From contig JAIPJR010000041.1 in assembly GCA_021734045.1 (NCBI GenBank), forward strand, positions 1 to 25,663: 25,663 nt of DNA. Reading direction: 5' to 3'. Shown here piece after piece: positions 7,551-14,320 of this stretch; positions within the stretch are counted from its first letter, which is position 1, and each line of letters begins with the position of its first letter. The position numbers were made by a program, and so were the translations under genes. This stretch comes from Fidelibacterota bacterium. GTDB taxonomy: Bacteria; Fidelibacterota; UBA8477. A model generated the notes under the pieces. It did no database searches. It was not told where the DNA came from and saw only the letters and a list, made by a program, of their open reading frames with translations.

Positions 7551-8728
7551 AGAAGCTCATCCCTGTTTTCATCATTCTGCTCGCTTGTTGGAGTTGTGAA
7601 AAAGAAAGAACCTATTCCCTGCCACAGGATACGGTCAGAACCGCTAGTGACACCAGTGCTCACGTGCTGGCAATGGAAAGCGGTAGTACGCCTTGTAATA
7701 CCTGTCATACTTGCGATACACCGACGGTGCAGAATCCCTGTCTGATAGCATGTCCTCGCGATAAATCTTCGCATATCACATCAGGTAAGCATGCGCCGGA
7801 TGAGGGGCCGGAAATCGTCATTATCGACCAACTCAAGAAGCTGTATGAGCCGGTGATTTTCCAGCATCGTCTTCATTCAAGCATGTCCGCCATGGGCGTG
7901 GGGTGCAGCGCGTGTCACCATTACAGTCCGGAAGGTGAAATTCCACCCTGCCGCGAATGCCACAGCGAAGAAGCGATTAGCACGAACCTGCGTCAACCGA
8001 GTCTGAAAGGTGCTTATCACCGGCAATGTTTGAATTGTCACCGGGAATGGAGCCATGATACCGATTGTGACGTGTGCCATTTGCCGCTGGATAGGTTGGC
8101 ACCACCCACTCCACAGCCGGATAAAACCGACATTATCGGTGTGGATCACCCCACTATTCATATTCCGGAAAAACAGATATTTAAAACACCGGATGAGAAT
8201 AACACCATTGTCACCTTCCATCACCAGGAGCATGTGGATCTTTACAGATACCGCTGTGTGGATTGTCACCGGGATGAGAATTGTAGTCAATGCCATGAGG
8301 GCGTTGGGATGATAAAATCATTTGGTGATAAGCTGGAGATGCATCATTCGCCCTGCTCGGATTGTCACAATACCACTGCGGATAAAAATTGCAATTTCTG
8401 CCACATGCAGGAAGAGAGTAAGGGCTTTACCCATGACCTCACCGGCTGGCCCTTAAGTCGGTTTCACAAAGCCCTGACCTGTGCAAGTTGCCATCCTCAA
8501 AATCGTCCGTTACAGAAGCTGAATAAAACCTGCACCGCCTGCCATACCAACTGGTTTGTGGGCAATTTTGACCACAGCGTTACCGGACTCACGCTCAGCG
8601 AATCACACGAGTATTTTGACTGCTATGAGTGTCACCTGGATGAGCAGTATGATCAGCCGCCCCAGTGCGAAACCTGCCACGACTACGATGTCATCTACCC
8701 GGAAGACCTGCCGGGAGAAAAGGAGTAG
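7547..8728 (+). CDS. 13-haem periplasmic cytochrome c lipoprotein with extra N-terminal cysteine cluster
   Basis: A 393-residue cytochrome. The short signal MKKLIPVFIILLAC contains a lipobox (LLAC, Cys15; Cys18 is an alternative), so it is likely tethered to a membrane facing the periplasm. Thirteen CXXCH motifs are seen. Twelve align with the following gene. The extra one (50-54) lies in an N-terminal insert PCNTCHTC...PCLIACPR whose five cysteines (50, 53, 56, 65, 69) recall a ferredoxin motif. GPEIVIIDQL starts the shared region. The ATG overlaps the NrfD stop as ATGA and follows GGGAGGAA, ruling out an in-frame upstream start at 7445. It probably takes electrons from, or gives them to, the HybA/NrfD pair. 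Known relatives are generic class III/c7-like multihaem proteins without a fixed function. Confidence 0.9.
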   Translation: MKKLIPVFIILLACWSCEKERTYSLPQDTVRTASDTSAHVLAMESGSTPCNTCHTCDTPTVQNPCLIACPRDKSSHITSGKHAPDEGPEIVIIDQLKKLYEPVIFQHRLHSSMSAMGVGCSACHHYSPEGEIPPCRECHSEEAISTNLRQPSLKGAYHRQCLNCHREWSHDTDCDVCHLPLDRLAPPTPQPDKTDIIGVDHPTIHIPEKQIFKTPDENNTIVTFHHQEHVDLYRYRCVDCHRDENCSQCHEGVGMIKSFGDKLEMHHSPCSDCHNTTADKNCNFCHMQEESKGFTHDLTGWPLSRFHKALTCASCHPQNRPLQKLNKTCTACHTNWFVGNFDHSVTGLTLSESHEYFDCYECHLDEQYDQPPQCETCHDYDVIYPEDLPGEKE

Positions 8729-8733
8729 GTAGA

Positions 8734-9750
8734 ATGATGCGGCGCTCTCTGACCTGCTGTTTGGTGATTGGTCTACTGGCTGGACACTCATTTGCCCAGA
8801 AGAGCGCCAGCCAGACTGTACCAGAGGTGGTCATTCTGGACCAACTTGAGGCTATCTTCAATCCGGTCATCTTTCAGCATAAACTTCACGCTGATATGGC
8901 CACCATGGGCAAGGGCTGTGAAGTCTGTCATCATAACAGCTCGCTGGAAGCAATCCCGCCCTGCCGGGAGTGTCACACCACCAACATCGAAGAACATGAC
9001 CTTAAGAAGCCTACACTGAATGGCGCGTACCACCGTCAATGCCTGAATTGCCACAAGGATTGGGAGCAGGAGCAGGTCTGCGAATCCTGCCACACCCGAA
9101 AATCAGATCAGGCTATTGATGTGAAAATGTCCATTCCGGATAAAACCGACATTATCGGTGTGGACCATCCGGTGATTCATGTGCCTGAAAAGCAGGTTTA
9201 CAATACCTCCCACAAATCGGGCCCCTTGGTGACTTTTCATCATCAGGAGCATGTTGAGCTCTATCAATATAATTGCGTGGATTGTCACCATCAGGAAAGC
9301 TGCAGTACTTGCCATGAGGGACTTAAAAAAATAGCGCCGATTCAAAAAACCCTTAGCGTGCATCACGACCCTTGTTCCAGCTGTCATGAGACGGAAAAGG
9401 CGACGGGCTGTAGTCATTGCCACATGAAAAAAGAGAGTCCCGGCTTTACCCATGAGTTGACCGGCTGGCCGTTAAACCGTTTCCACGAAGCATTGGAATG
9501 CAACGCCTGTCACCCAAAAAGTCAGTCGGTTAAAGCGCTGGATAATACCTGTGTCAACTGCCACACCAACTGGTTTGTAGGCAATTTTGACCATGCGGTC
9601 ACCGGCTTGGAACTGAGTGACTCCCATGTCTATTTCGATTGTTTTGAATGTCATGTGGAAGAGGAATACGTGGATCCTCCAAGTTGTGAAACCTGTCATG
9701 ACGAGGATATCTATTTTCCTGATTTCCTCCCGGGAGATTGGATTAAATAA
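8734..9750 (+). CDS. 12-haem periplasmic cytochrome c, paralogue of the preceding gene
   Basis: A 338-residue cytochrome with a cleavable signal (MMRRSLTCCLVIGLLAGHSFA) and 12 CXXCH motifs. It is clearly homologous to the 13-haem lipoprotein over its whole length: both contain PDKTDIIGVDHP, VTFHHQEHV, FTHxLTGWPL, CHTNWFVGNFDH and GAYHRQCLNCH. It lacks the N-terminal cysteine cluster and has no lipobox, so it should be soluble. AAAGGAG lies 9-15 bases upstream of ATG 8734; a second ATG at 8737 is equally possible. It follows the upstream stop by 5 bases and is the last gene of the operon. A tandem duplication that split into a membrane-tethered and a soluble carrier is the simplest reading. 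Confidence 0.9.
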   Translation: MMRRSLTCCLVIGLLAGHSFAQKSASQTVPEVVILDQLEAIFNPVIFQHKLHADMATMGKGCEVCHHNSSLEAIPPCRECHTTNIEEHDLKKPTLNGAYHRQCLNCHKDWEQEQVCESCHTRKSDQAIDVKMSIPDKTDIIGVDHPVIHVPEKQVYNTSHKSGPLVTFHHQEHVELYQYNCVDCHHQESCSTCHEGLKKIAPIQKTLSVHHDPCSSCHETEKATGCSHCHMKKESPGFTHELTGWPLNRFHEALECNACHPKSQSVKALDNTCVNCHTNWFVGNFDHAVTGLELSDSHVYFDCFECHVEEEYVDPPSCETCHDEDIYFPDFLPGDWIK

Positions 9751-9784
9751 CCAATCCCGACACTCATCATCACGATAAAACACG

Positions 9785-9815
9785 AAAAGCTTCCGACCAG
9801 CGGGAGCTTTTTTTT
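9785..9815 (+). terminator. Rho-independent terminator of the HybA/NrfD-cytochrome operon
   Basis: AAAAGCTTCCG (9785-9795) pairs with CGGGAGCTTTT (9801-9811) with one T-G wobble and an ACCAG loop, followed by T through 9815. It lies 35 bases after the last stop codon. Textbook structure. Confidence 0.92.
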
Positions 9816-9896
9816 GTCTGAATTCATAGATGCGTAGAAGGACTAACCGACGGAGAAACGGTCCATCACAATGGAAAAGGTCTCTTGTTTACACGA

Positions 9897-9931
9897 GTTA
9901 AAAACAAGCAGCCCGTCTTGAGACAGGCCGC
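9897..9931 (-). terminator. probable terminator of the ZraP-like operon
   Basis: GCAGCCCGTCT (9908-9918) pairs with AGACAGGCCGC (9921-9931) with two mismatches. On the minus strand the hairpin continues into TTGTTTTTAAC. It lies about 60 bases beyond the stop codon of the 9992-10483 gene. The 9816-9896 stretch between the two facing terminators shows nothing else. Confidence 0.6.
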
Positions 9932-9991
9932 TGTGTTCACGCGAAGGAGGGGTACTGAGGAGAATCCCTTCAGGGATATGGAAACGATTTC

Positions 9992-10483
9992 CTACCTACG
10001 TCCGCCACCTGAGCCGGGTGAATGGATACCACGTTGTCCCGGAGCGCCACCCCGGCGTCCTTCACCGCGCCGAAAACCCTCACCATCACGCATGCCACGA
10101 CGGGCTTGCTGATCAAACAACACTTGTTGCTCGGGCGTTAGAACTTTCCGAATAGCATTGCGATGGTCCACACCAGCATTCTGCAATTGGGTACGGATTT
10201 GATTAATTTCAGCTTGTTTCGCCTTGATCTGTTTCGCATTGCCATCCATGTCCTGCATCAATGCCCGCAGTTCCACTTCTGCCGATGCCAGGTCGGAGCG
10301 GGTCTTGATTTGACTCTTCTGGAAGTCGGTCTGCATTTTGGTAATGGTTTCCTGTTGCTTGGCGGTCAAGTCCAGATCATCCATCCACCATCCTGCATTT
10401 CCCGCCTTCGCTCCCCGCCCCTGGGCGAACATGAGTGAGGTTGTGAGTAGGGTTAGCATGGATATTTTCATAAACTGGCGCAT
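9992..10483 (-). CDS. ZraP/CpxP/Spy-like periplasmic LTXXQ-motif protein
   Basis: A 163-residue secreted protein. Signal peptide MRQFMKISMLTLLTTSLMFA is followed by a helical domain (about 35-125) with two LTXXQ-type motifs, LTAKQ (39-43) and LTPEQ (115-119), the mark of the Spy/CpxP/ZraP group of periplasmic chaperones and metal-responsive stress proteins. The C-terminal 35 residues are Arg/Gly-rich (RRGEGRRGG and similar), not the His-rich end of enterobacterial ZraP. AAGGAGGTGCAAT gives a very strong ribosome-binding site for ATG 10483. It is the third gene of a minus-strand operon that diverges from a sensor kinase/sigma-54 regulator pair, the same context as zraP next to zraSR. It may bind metal or moderate signalling by the kinase. 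Family call good, exact function inferred. Confidence 0.8.
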   Translation of the reverse strand: MRQFMKISMLTLLTTSLMFAQGRGAKAGNAGWWMDDLDLTAKQQETITKMQTDFQKSQIKTRSDLASAEVELRALMQDMDGNAKQIKAKQAEINQIRTQLQNAGVDHRNAIRKVLTPEQQVLFDQQARRGMRDGEGFRRGEGRRGGAPGQRGIHSPGSGGGRR

Positions 10484-10501
10484 ATTGCACCTCCTTATGG
10501 G

Positions 10502-11713
10502 TTAGTAATTGAACGTGATTCCGGTTTGAATTTGGTTGCCGGAAAACTGGTACAAGGGATCATTCCCATTCAGAGTCAGGTATTGACCCTGAATCCAAAC
10601 ATCCAGGGAGCCCATATCATCATAACTCCCCGGATAAAAAGTTTTTGATAGAACAACTTGCAAGCGCTGCGATTCGATGGTTCGCTGAGCCGCTGAGATG
10701 AGATAATTTCCATCGGTATCCATAGCATACTCACCCAGTGTGAAATCATATTCATATACCGGGACATCGTTATACAACCGAGCACCCAGGCTACCGTCAA
10801 CCGAAAGCGATAGACGCCACGGCAGACGAAAATTAAGTCCCGCGCTATGCTCGATCCCCGACCAGCGAAAATCATCCATTATGGGGCTGGTTTCCGATTC
10901 AGACACAATTACACCGGTGGTGTTTTCATCTAACCGCCGTTGATAGTACATATTATACCAACCCCCTAACCAACTGGTCACGGACTGGCTAATATGCAGA
11001 CTGGCCGTACCCATATAATTGGTAGGTAAATCCGGCAATGCTGCTACGATTACCTGACGGCGCCCCTGCCCTACTGTGGTGGATTGGGTCACGGGGAGAA
11101 AATCCTGCACACCAGCACCCAGATTGAAGATCATGGCGGTCCGGATCGGAAAGGAGCGGTGGTATTTCATATCCAGCCAGTGCTGAAGGTTGGACGCTTC
11201 CGGCAGCTCCTGAAATAATTTGGCATTAAAAAGGTAGCGTCCTTCCCAGAAACTAGTCATGGAAGTATTCACTTTCGAACGGAAATAGCCGGTTAGGTTG
11301 GTGAAGTCATTATAACTCAGGGCTGCAGCATATCGATTAAGTCCGATACTTACTCCCCCATAGTGCTGCCATGGACTGATTCCATCGGTTTCACCACGCC
11401 AATCATAAGCGAGATATAGCGTTCCCCGGGAGTAGTCGGTGGTGGGATAAACCTGTTCACCACTAAAGGATGCGGAGAGTCGGGATTGATCTGATGGATA
11501 GAGATTCAACCCGCCATCGACACCCAGGGATTGCTGATTATCTGAAATGGATGAGCCCAGGTAATGGTCATTTTGAAGCATCGTTGTTTCAAAGTACCAG
11601 CTGAAATCCTCACCCCACAAGGTCGTTACACTGATGCTCAGGATAAGGAGTCGCTTGATTCTGGTGTTTTGGGATTTCATGGTTCTCATCTCTTGTTGCT
11701 TATGCTTTCTCAT
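10502..11713 (-). CDS. outer-membrane beta-barrel protein, function unknown
   Basis: The 403-residue frame starts at ATG 11713; ATG 11680 (MKSQNTRIKR, 392 residues) gives a cleaner signal peptide ending near TTLWG. The mature part alternates polar and hydrophobic residues with many Tyr, Trp and Gly and ends in GITFNY, an aromatic C-terminus as used for outer-membrane assembly. No periplasmic domain or known porin motif is recognised. It lies 18 bases before the ZraP-like gene and 54 bases after the Gly/Asp-rich protein gene, so the three probably form one transcript. A channel or an outer-membrane sensor component are possible roles. Confidence is good for the barrel, none for the substrate. 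Confidence 0.75.
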   Translation of the reverse strand: MRKHKQQEMRTMKSQNTRIKRLLILSISVTTLWGEDFSWYFETTMLQNDHYLGSSISDNQQSLGVDGGLNLYPSDQSRLSASFSGEQVYPTTDYSRGTLYLAYDWRGETDGISPWQHYGGVSIGLNRYAAALSYNDFTNLTGYFRSKVNTSMTSFWEGRYLFNAKLFQELPEASNLQHWLDMKYHRSFPIRTAMIFNLGAGVQDFLPVTQSTTVGQGRRQVIVAALPDLPTNYMGTASLHISQSVTSWLGGWYNMYYQRRLDENTTGVIVSESETSPIMDDFRWSGIEHSAGLNFRLPWRLSLSVDGSLGARLYNDVPVYEYDFTLGEYAMDTDGNYLISAAQRTIESQRLQVVLSKTFYPGSYDDMGSLDVWIQGQYLTLNGNDPLYQFSGNQIQTGITFNY

Positions 11714-11723
11714 TGGATTGGAT

Positions 11724-11755
11724 AATCCGGGAGGCCATTGCTGACCTCCCGGGTT
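11724..11755 (-). promoter_or_regulatory. intercistronic stem-loop between the secreted-protein and barrel genes
   Basis: CCGGGAGG (11727-11734) pairs perfectly with CCTCCCGG (11745-11752), and A-T and T-G pairs extend the stem. The loop has 10 bases. On the minus strand it is followed by ATTATCC rather than a T run, so it is probably an mRNA-stabilising or attenuating hairpin that favours expression of the first gene over the two downstream ones. It is not a full terminator. Confidence 0.6.
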
Positions 11756-11767
11756 TTCTGCAGGGCT

Positions 11768-12193
11768 TTACTTCTTCAGCATGACTTTTGAGCGGTTCAC
11801 GCGCGGGGAGACAGCCGCACCGGATCCGTCACAAGTGCCTGAACCGGGTCCAAAACCGGAACCACTGCCCATAGCACGCCGGCCATTACCGGTTCCATCA
11901 GCAGGTCCACTGGCCTGTCCGGTACCTGCACCGGCACCATAAGGACCGCTGCCATCGCATTCTCCCACATAGTCATCATCCTGACCATTGGGAATACCAT
12001 CACCATCGGCATCGGGTGCATTGTCGTTGAACCCGTCACCGTCAGCGTCCACAAAGGAGCTGTTATACCCGGTGCCGTCACCAGGTCCGAATCCATTGCC
12101 CTGTCCCTGGGCGTAAACGGTTGTGGTACCAAGGCTGAAAACCAGAATGGCTGCCAGCGCAAAAATCAGATTGGTTAAGGAGGTCTTTTTCAT
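11768..12193 (-). CDS. secreted Gly/Asp-rich protein with TSP3-type calcium-binding motifs
   Basis: The 141-residue protein has a clear signal peptide (MKKTSLTNLIFALAAILVFSLGTTTVYA). The mature chain holds two Asp-rich repeats, DADGDGFND and DADGDGIPNGQDDD, typical of thrombospondin type 3/EF-hand-like calcium loops. These are flanked by Gly-rich repeats GNGFGPGDGTG, GAGAGTG and GSGFGPGSGT, with two lone cysteines in CDGSG contexts. ATG 12193 follows AGGAAAGGA at good spacing; an in-frame ATG at 12235 also has a GAGG site and would add 14 residues to the signal. It is the first gene of the operon that diverges from the sensor kinase. Calcium or another divalent ion is the likely ligand by family, but the role is unknown. 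The sensor kinase carries similar Gly-Pro motifs in its periplasmic domain. Confidence 0.75.
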   Translation of the reverse strand: MKKTSLTNLIFALAAILVFSLGTTTVYAQGQGNGFGPGDGTGYNSSFVDADGDGFNDNAPDADGDGIPNGQDDDYVGECDGSGPYGAGAGTGQASGPADGTGNGRRAMGSGSGFGPGSGTCDGSGAAVSPRVNRSKVMLKK

Positions 12194-12264
12194 GATGTTG
12201 TCCTTTCCTGTTGTGTTTTGAAGTTCTTGTTTCATGTTCATTTCCTCTCTTGGCCCCCTATAGT

Positions 12265-12280
12265 CCAATCCCAGTGCCAA
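12265..12280 (-). promoter_or_regulatory. imperfect sigma-54-like promoter toward the secreted-protein operon
   Basis: The minus strand reads TGGCAC-TGGGA-TTGG. The -24 element is perfect, but the -12 element has GG where GC is expected. Spacing is correct. The start site would be near 12253, 60 bases before ATG 12193. The mismatch at a conserved base keeps confidence moderate. Confidence 0.4.
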
Positions 12281-12330
12281 GTCTGTAAGCGTTAGTCACA
12301 AACAACCTTATCAGATTGTATTTATTATAG

Positions 12331-12344
12331 TTATGAATTCATAA
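12331..12344. promoter_or_regulatory. perfect 14-bp palindrome in the divergent intergenic region
   Basis: TTATGAATTCATAA is self-complementary and lies in an AT-rich stretch between the two divergent promoters. Sequence and position are compatible with a binding site for a bending protein or a second regulator. Nothing identifies the protein. Confidence 0.35.
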
Positions 12345-12370
12345 AGAGATCGTGCATACCGGTGCCAACT

Positions 12371-12386
12371 CGACGATTTTGTCGAA
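12371..12386. promoter_or_regulatory. enhancer-type operator copy 1: CGAC-N6-GTCGAA
   Basis: The dyad CGAC-GATTTT-GTCG is centred about 96 bases before the kinase start site and about 125 bases from the predicted divergent start site. Both fit an upstream activator site for an NtrC-type protein. The most likely ligand is the regulator encoded at 14313-15653. Confidence 0.6.
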
Positions 12387-12391
12387 TTGAC

Positions 12392-12407
12392 CGACAGAAA
12401 TGTCGAA
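12392..12407. promoter_or_regulatory. enhancer-type operator copy 2: CGAC-N6-GTCGAA
   Basis: CGAC-AGAAAT-GTCGAA repeats the first operator exactly 21 bp downstream, two helical turns away, with an unrelated 6-base spacer. The two dimers would therefore bind the same face of the DNA, as is usual for enhancer-binding proteins. Centre at about -75 relative to the predicted kinase start site. Confidence 0.6.
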
Positions 12408-12447
12408 AATTTGCCGGCAGATGCGCGGAACTGACGCATCGCCGATA

Positions 12448-12464
12448 TTGGACCTTCGCTTGCT
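12448..12464 (+). promoter_or_regulatory. sigma-54 promoter of the sensor kinase/regulator operon
   Basis: TTGGACC-TTCGC-TTGCT has the invariant GG (12450-12451) and GC (12462-12463) 10 bases apart; only CA in the -24 box deviates (ACC for CAC). The start site would be near 12475. This makes an ATG at 12479 too close to be used and supports translation from ATG 12530. Confidence 0.65.
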
Positions 12465-12529
12465 GGAGAAGAGCGGTGATGATTGGAAAATCACATACCA
12501 TCAAAACCTCTACTGGAATAAGTTACCTC

Positions 12530-14320
12530 ATGTCCAAAATTCATATTAACCGCTGGTTCATTCTCTTCTACCTGTTCCTATTTTTATTGGTGATTTTTTG
12601 GAGTTACAGCGAATTTCGCTCCCGCAATCAGCAAATTCTGGACGGCTACCGTGAACAGGCACGACTGACGGTAAATGCTATTTCCCACAGCGGCATCCGC
12701 CAGCTGGATTTATCGGAAAATCTTGAGCAAGCCTATAAAAACCGCGCGTTTAGTCTGCTGCGAACCCTGGATGAGCTGGACCGGCAAGGCATGCTGAATG
12801 ACGACCGGCTGGAGACATTGGTAGCCAGGGAAGGATTTTTCCGCATCATGTTCATCAATGCCCAGGGTGACATTCCGGTCAGTGCCGGCCACGGTCCGGG
12901 TCCCGGATATGGTATGGCCAGGTCGGGTGATCGGCCGGGATCCCACGCCCCACCACCGGGACAGGTTCGGGCGATTTACCGGTATCTGGAACCCATTCTC
13001 AGCGGTAAAACCGATTCGCTCCTCATTGGTTTACCCAGTATTGGGGCCGGATTTGGTCCCAATCGGGGTGAAGGGAGTCGAAGTCCCAACCGACCTGCAC
13101 CGCTCTCCCGGTTTATGGCGGCGATTGCTGCTCATAATGGCGGCGCCTGGGTGGCGCAATTAAATGTGGAAGTGGAAAGTGCGCTGCGGGCACAGGCGGA
13201 TTTCCAAAATCTGCTGGACAGTTTTTTGGATCTTAAAGGTGTAGCGTATCTCCGATTAACCTCACCAGCAGGCGAGCCACTGGTAACCCTGCCGGATTCA
13301 CTCTCCAAAAGCCTTCAGCAGGCAGCCATCGAATCCATTGACAATGGCGTGTTGTATGTGGATGCCGCCGACGCAGCATATATCCAGATGCAGGAATCGG
13401 TGCGATTTCAAAACCAACCTTTTCATTTAATTATAGGTTTTTACGCAGAAGCGTTTGACATGCTTAAGCACAAACTGCTACTCCAGATTCTCTTCCGCAC
13501 CGGTGTTTTTATCATCCTGGCTGTGGTTATCACGGCATTTTTCATCTCGCGGCAAAACACAGCGTTGCTACAGGCGGAGAAAGAGCGAATTGAGTCGGAA
13601 GTACGTCGGCTGGAACGCTTGCAACGCATCCAGGAAAAACAAGCCGCCATGGGCGAATTAGCCGCCGGTGTCGCCCATGAAATCCGGAATCCACTTAATG
13701 CCATCGGGATATTGGTCCAGCGACTTCAGAAAGAATTGAAACCCGCCGACGGGGCAGCAGCCGAACTAAAAAGCCTCACTTCCACGCTGCGAAATGAGGT
13801 GAACAGGATTAACACCACACTGGAGGAATTTCTCGCCTTCGCCAGACCCATTCCTCTGAAACAGGAGCCGGTGGCAGTGAAAAAAATGTTTGGTGAGATT
13901 AAAAACCTGTTCGGTTCCCAGGCTGAATCAGAACAAAAAACGCTAACCTTTTCCATTACCGGCGATCCCGTGATACTGGGTGACGATCATTATCTACACC
14001 AAGCCATGAACAATCTGGTAAAGAATGCCCTTGAGGCAACCACAGCCGGGGACACCATAACGCTGCACGCGGAAACTCAGGGCGAAGAGGTTCTGATTCG
14101 GATAAGCGATACGGGTGCCGGCATTCCCGCTGAAGCCCAGAATCGACTCTTTGATCTGTTTTATTCCACCAAGGATTCGGGGAATGGAATTGGCCTGGCA
14201 CTGGTGCATAAAATTATTAATGATCATGAGGGGAGCATTGAGGTGGCAAGTAAACCCCATAAAGCAACCATCTTCACCATTCGACTACCAGCCGCACAAA
14301 CTCAGTTAGGAAATGTGTAA
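12530..14320 (+). CDS. membrane sensor histidine kinase (ZraS/NtrB-like, partner of the sigma-54 regulator)
   Basis: A 596-residue inner-membrane kinase. Order: TM1 (about 9-25), a 290-residue periplasmic sensor region, TM2 (about 318-340), a charged coiled linker, a HisKA domain with His383 in GVAHEIRNPLN, and an ATPase domain with the N-box NLVKNALE (495-502), DTGAGIP (527-533) and GNGIGLA (551-557). The sensor region carries two unusual Gly/Pro/Arg-rich stretches (119-146 and 171-192, with GHGPGPGYG and GAGFGPNRGEG) that resemble the secreted protein encoded divergently. ATG 12530 is chosen because it directly precedes TM1 and lies downstream of the sigma-54 start site, although its ribosome-binding site is weak; the frame is open further upstream. 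Its stop overlaps the regulator gene by 8 bases. Ligand unknown; metal or envelope stress is suggested by the Zra-like arrangement. Confidence 0.9.
   Translation: MSKIHINRWFILFYLFLFLLVIFWSYSEFRSRNQQILDGYREQARLTVNAISHSGIRQLDLSENLEQAYKNRAFSLLRTLDELDRQGMLNDDRLETLVAREGFFRIMFINAQGDIPVSAGHGPGPGYGMARSGDRPGSHAPPPGQVRAIYRYLEPILSGKTDSLLIGLPSIGAGFGPNRGEGSRSPNRPAPLSRFMAAIAAHNGGAWVAQLNVEVESALRAQADFQNLLDSFLDLKGVAYLRLTSPAGEPLVTLPDSLSKSLQQAAIESIDNGVLYVDAADAAYIQMQESVRFQNQPFHLIIGFYAEAFDMLKHKLLLQILFRTGVFIILAVVITAFFISRQNTALLQAEKERIESEVRRLERLQRIQEKQAAMGELAAGVAHEIRNPLNAIGILVQRLQKELKPADGAAAELKSLTSTLRNEVNRINTTLEEFLAFARPIPLKQEPVAVKKMFGEIKNLFGSQAESEQKTLTFSITGDPVILGDDHYLHQAMNNLVKNALEATTAGDTITLHAETQGEEVLIRISDTGAGIPAEAQNRLFDLFYSTKDSGNGIGLALVHKIINDHEGSIEVASKPHKATIFTIRLPAAQTQLGNV

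Noticed and set aside
12362-12529. N-terminal extension of the sensor kinase (frame open from 12362)
   Set aside because: It would translate through the tandem operators and the sigma-54 promoter. The start at 12530 sits just before the first transmembrane helix.
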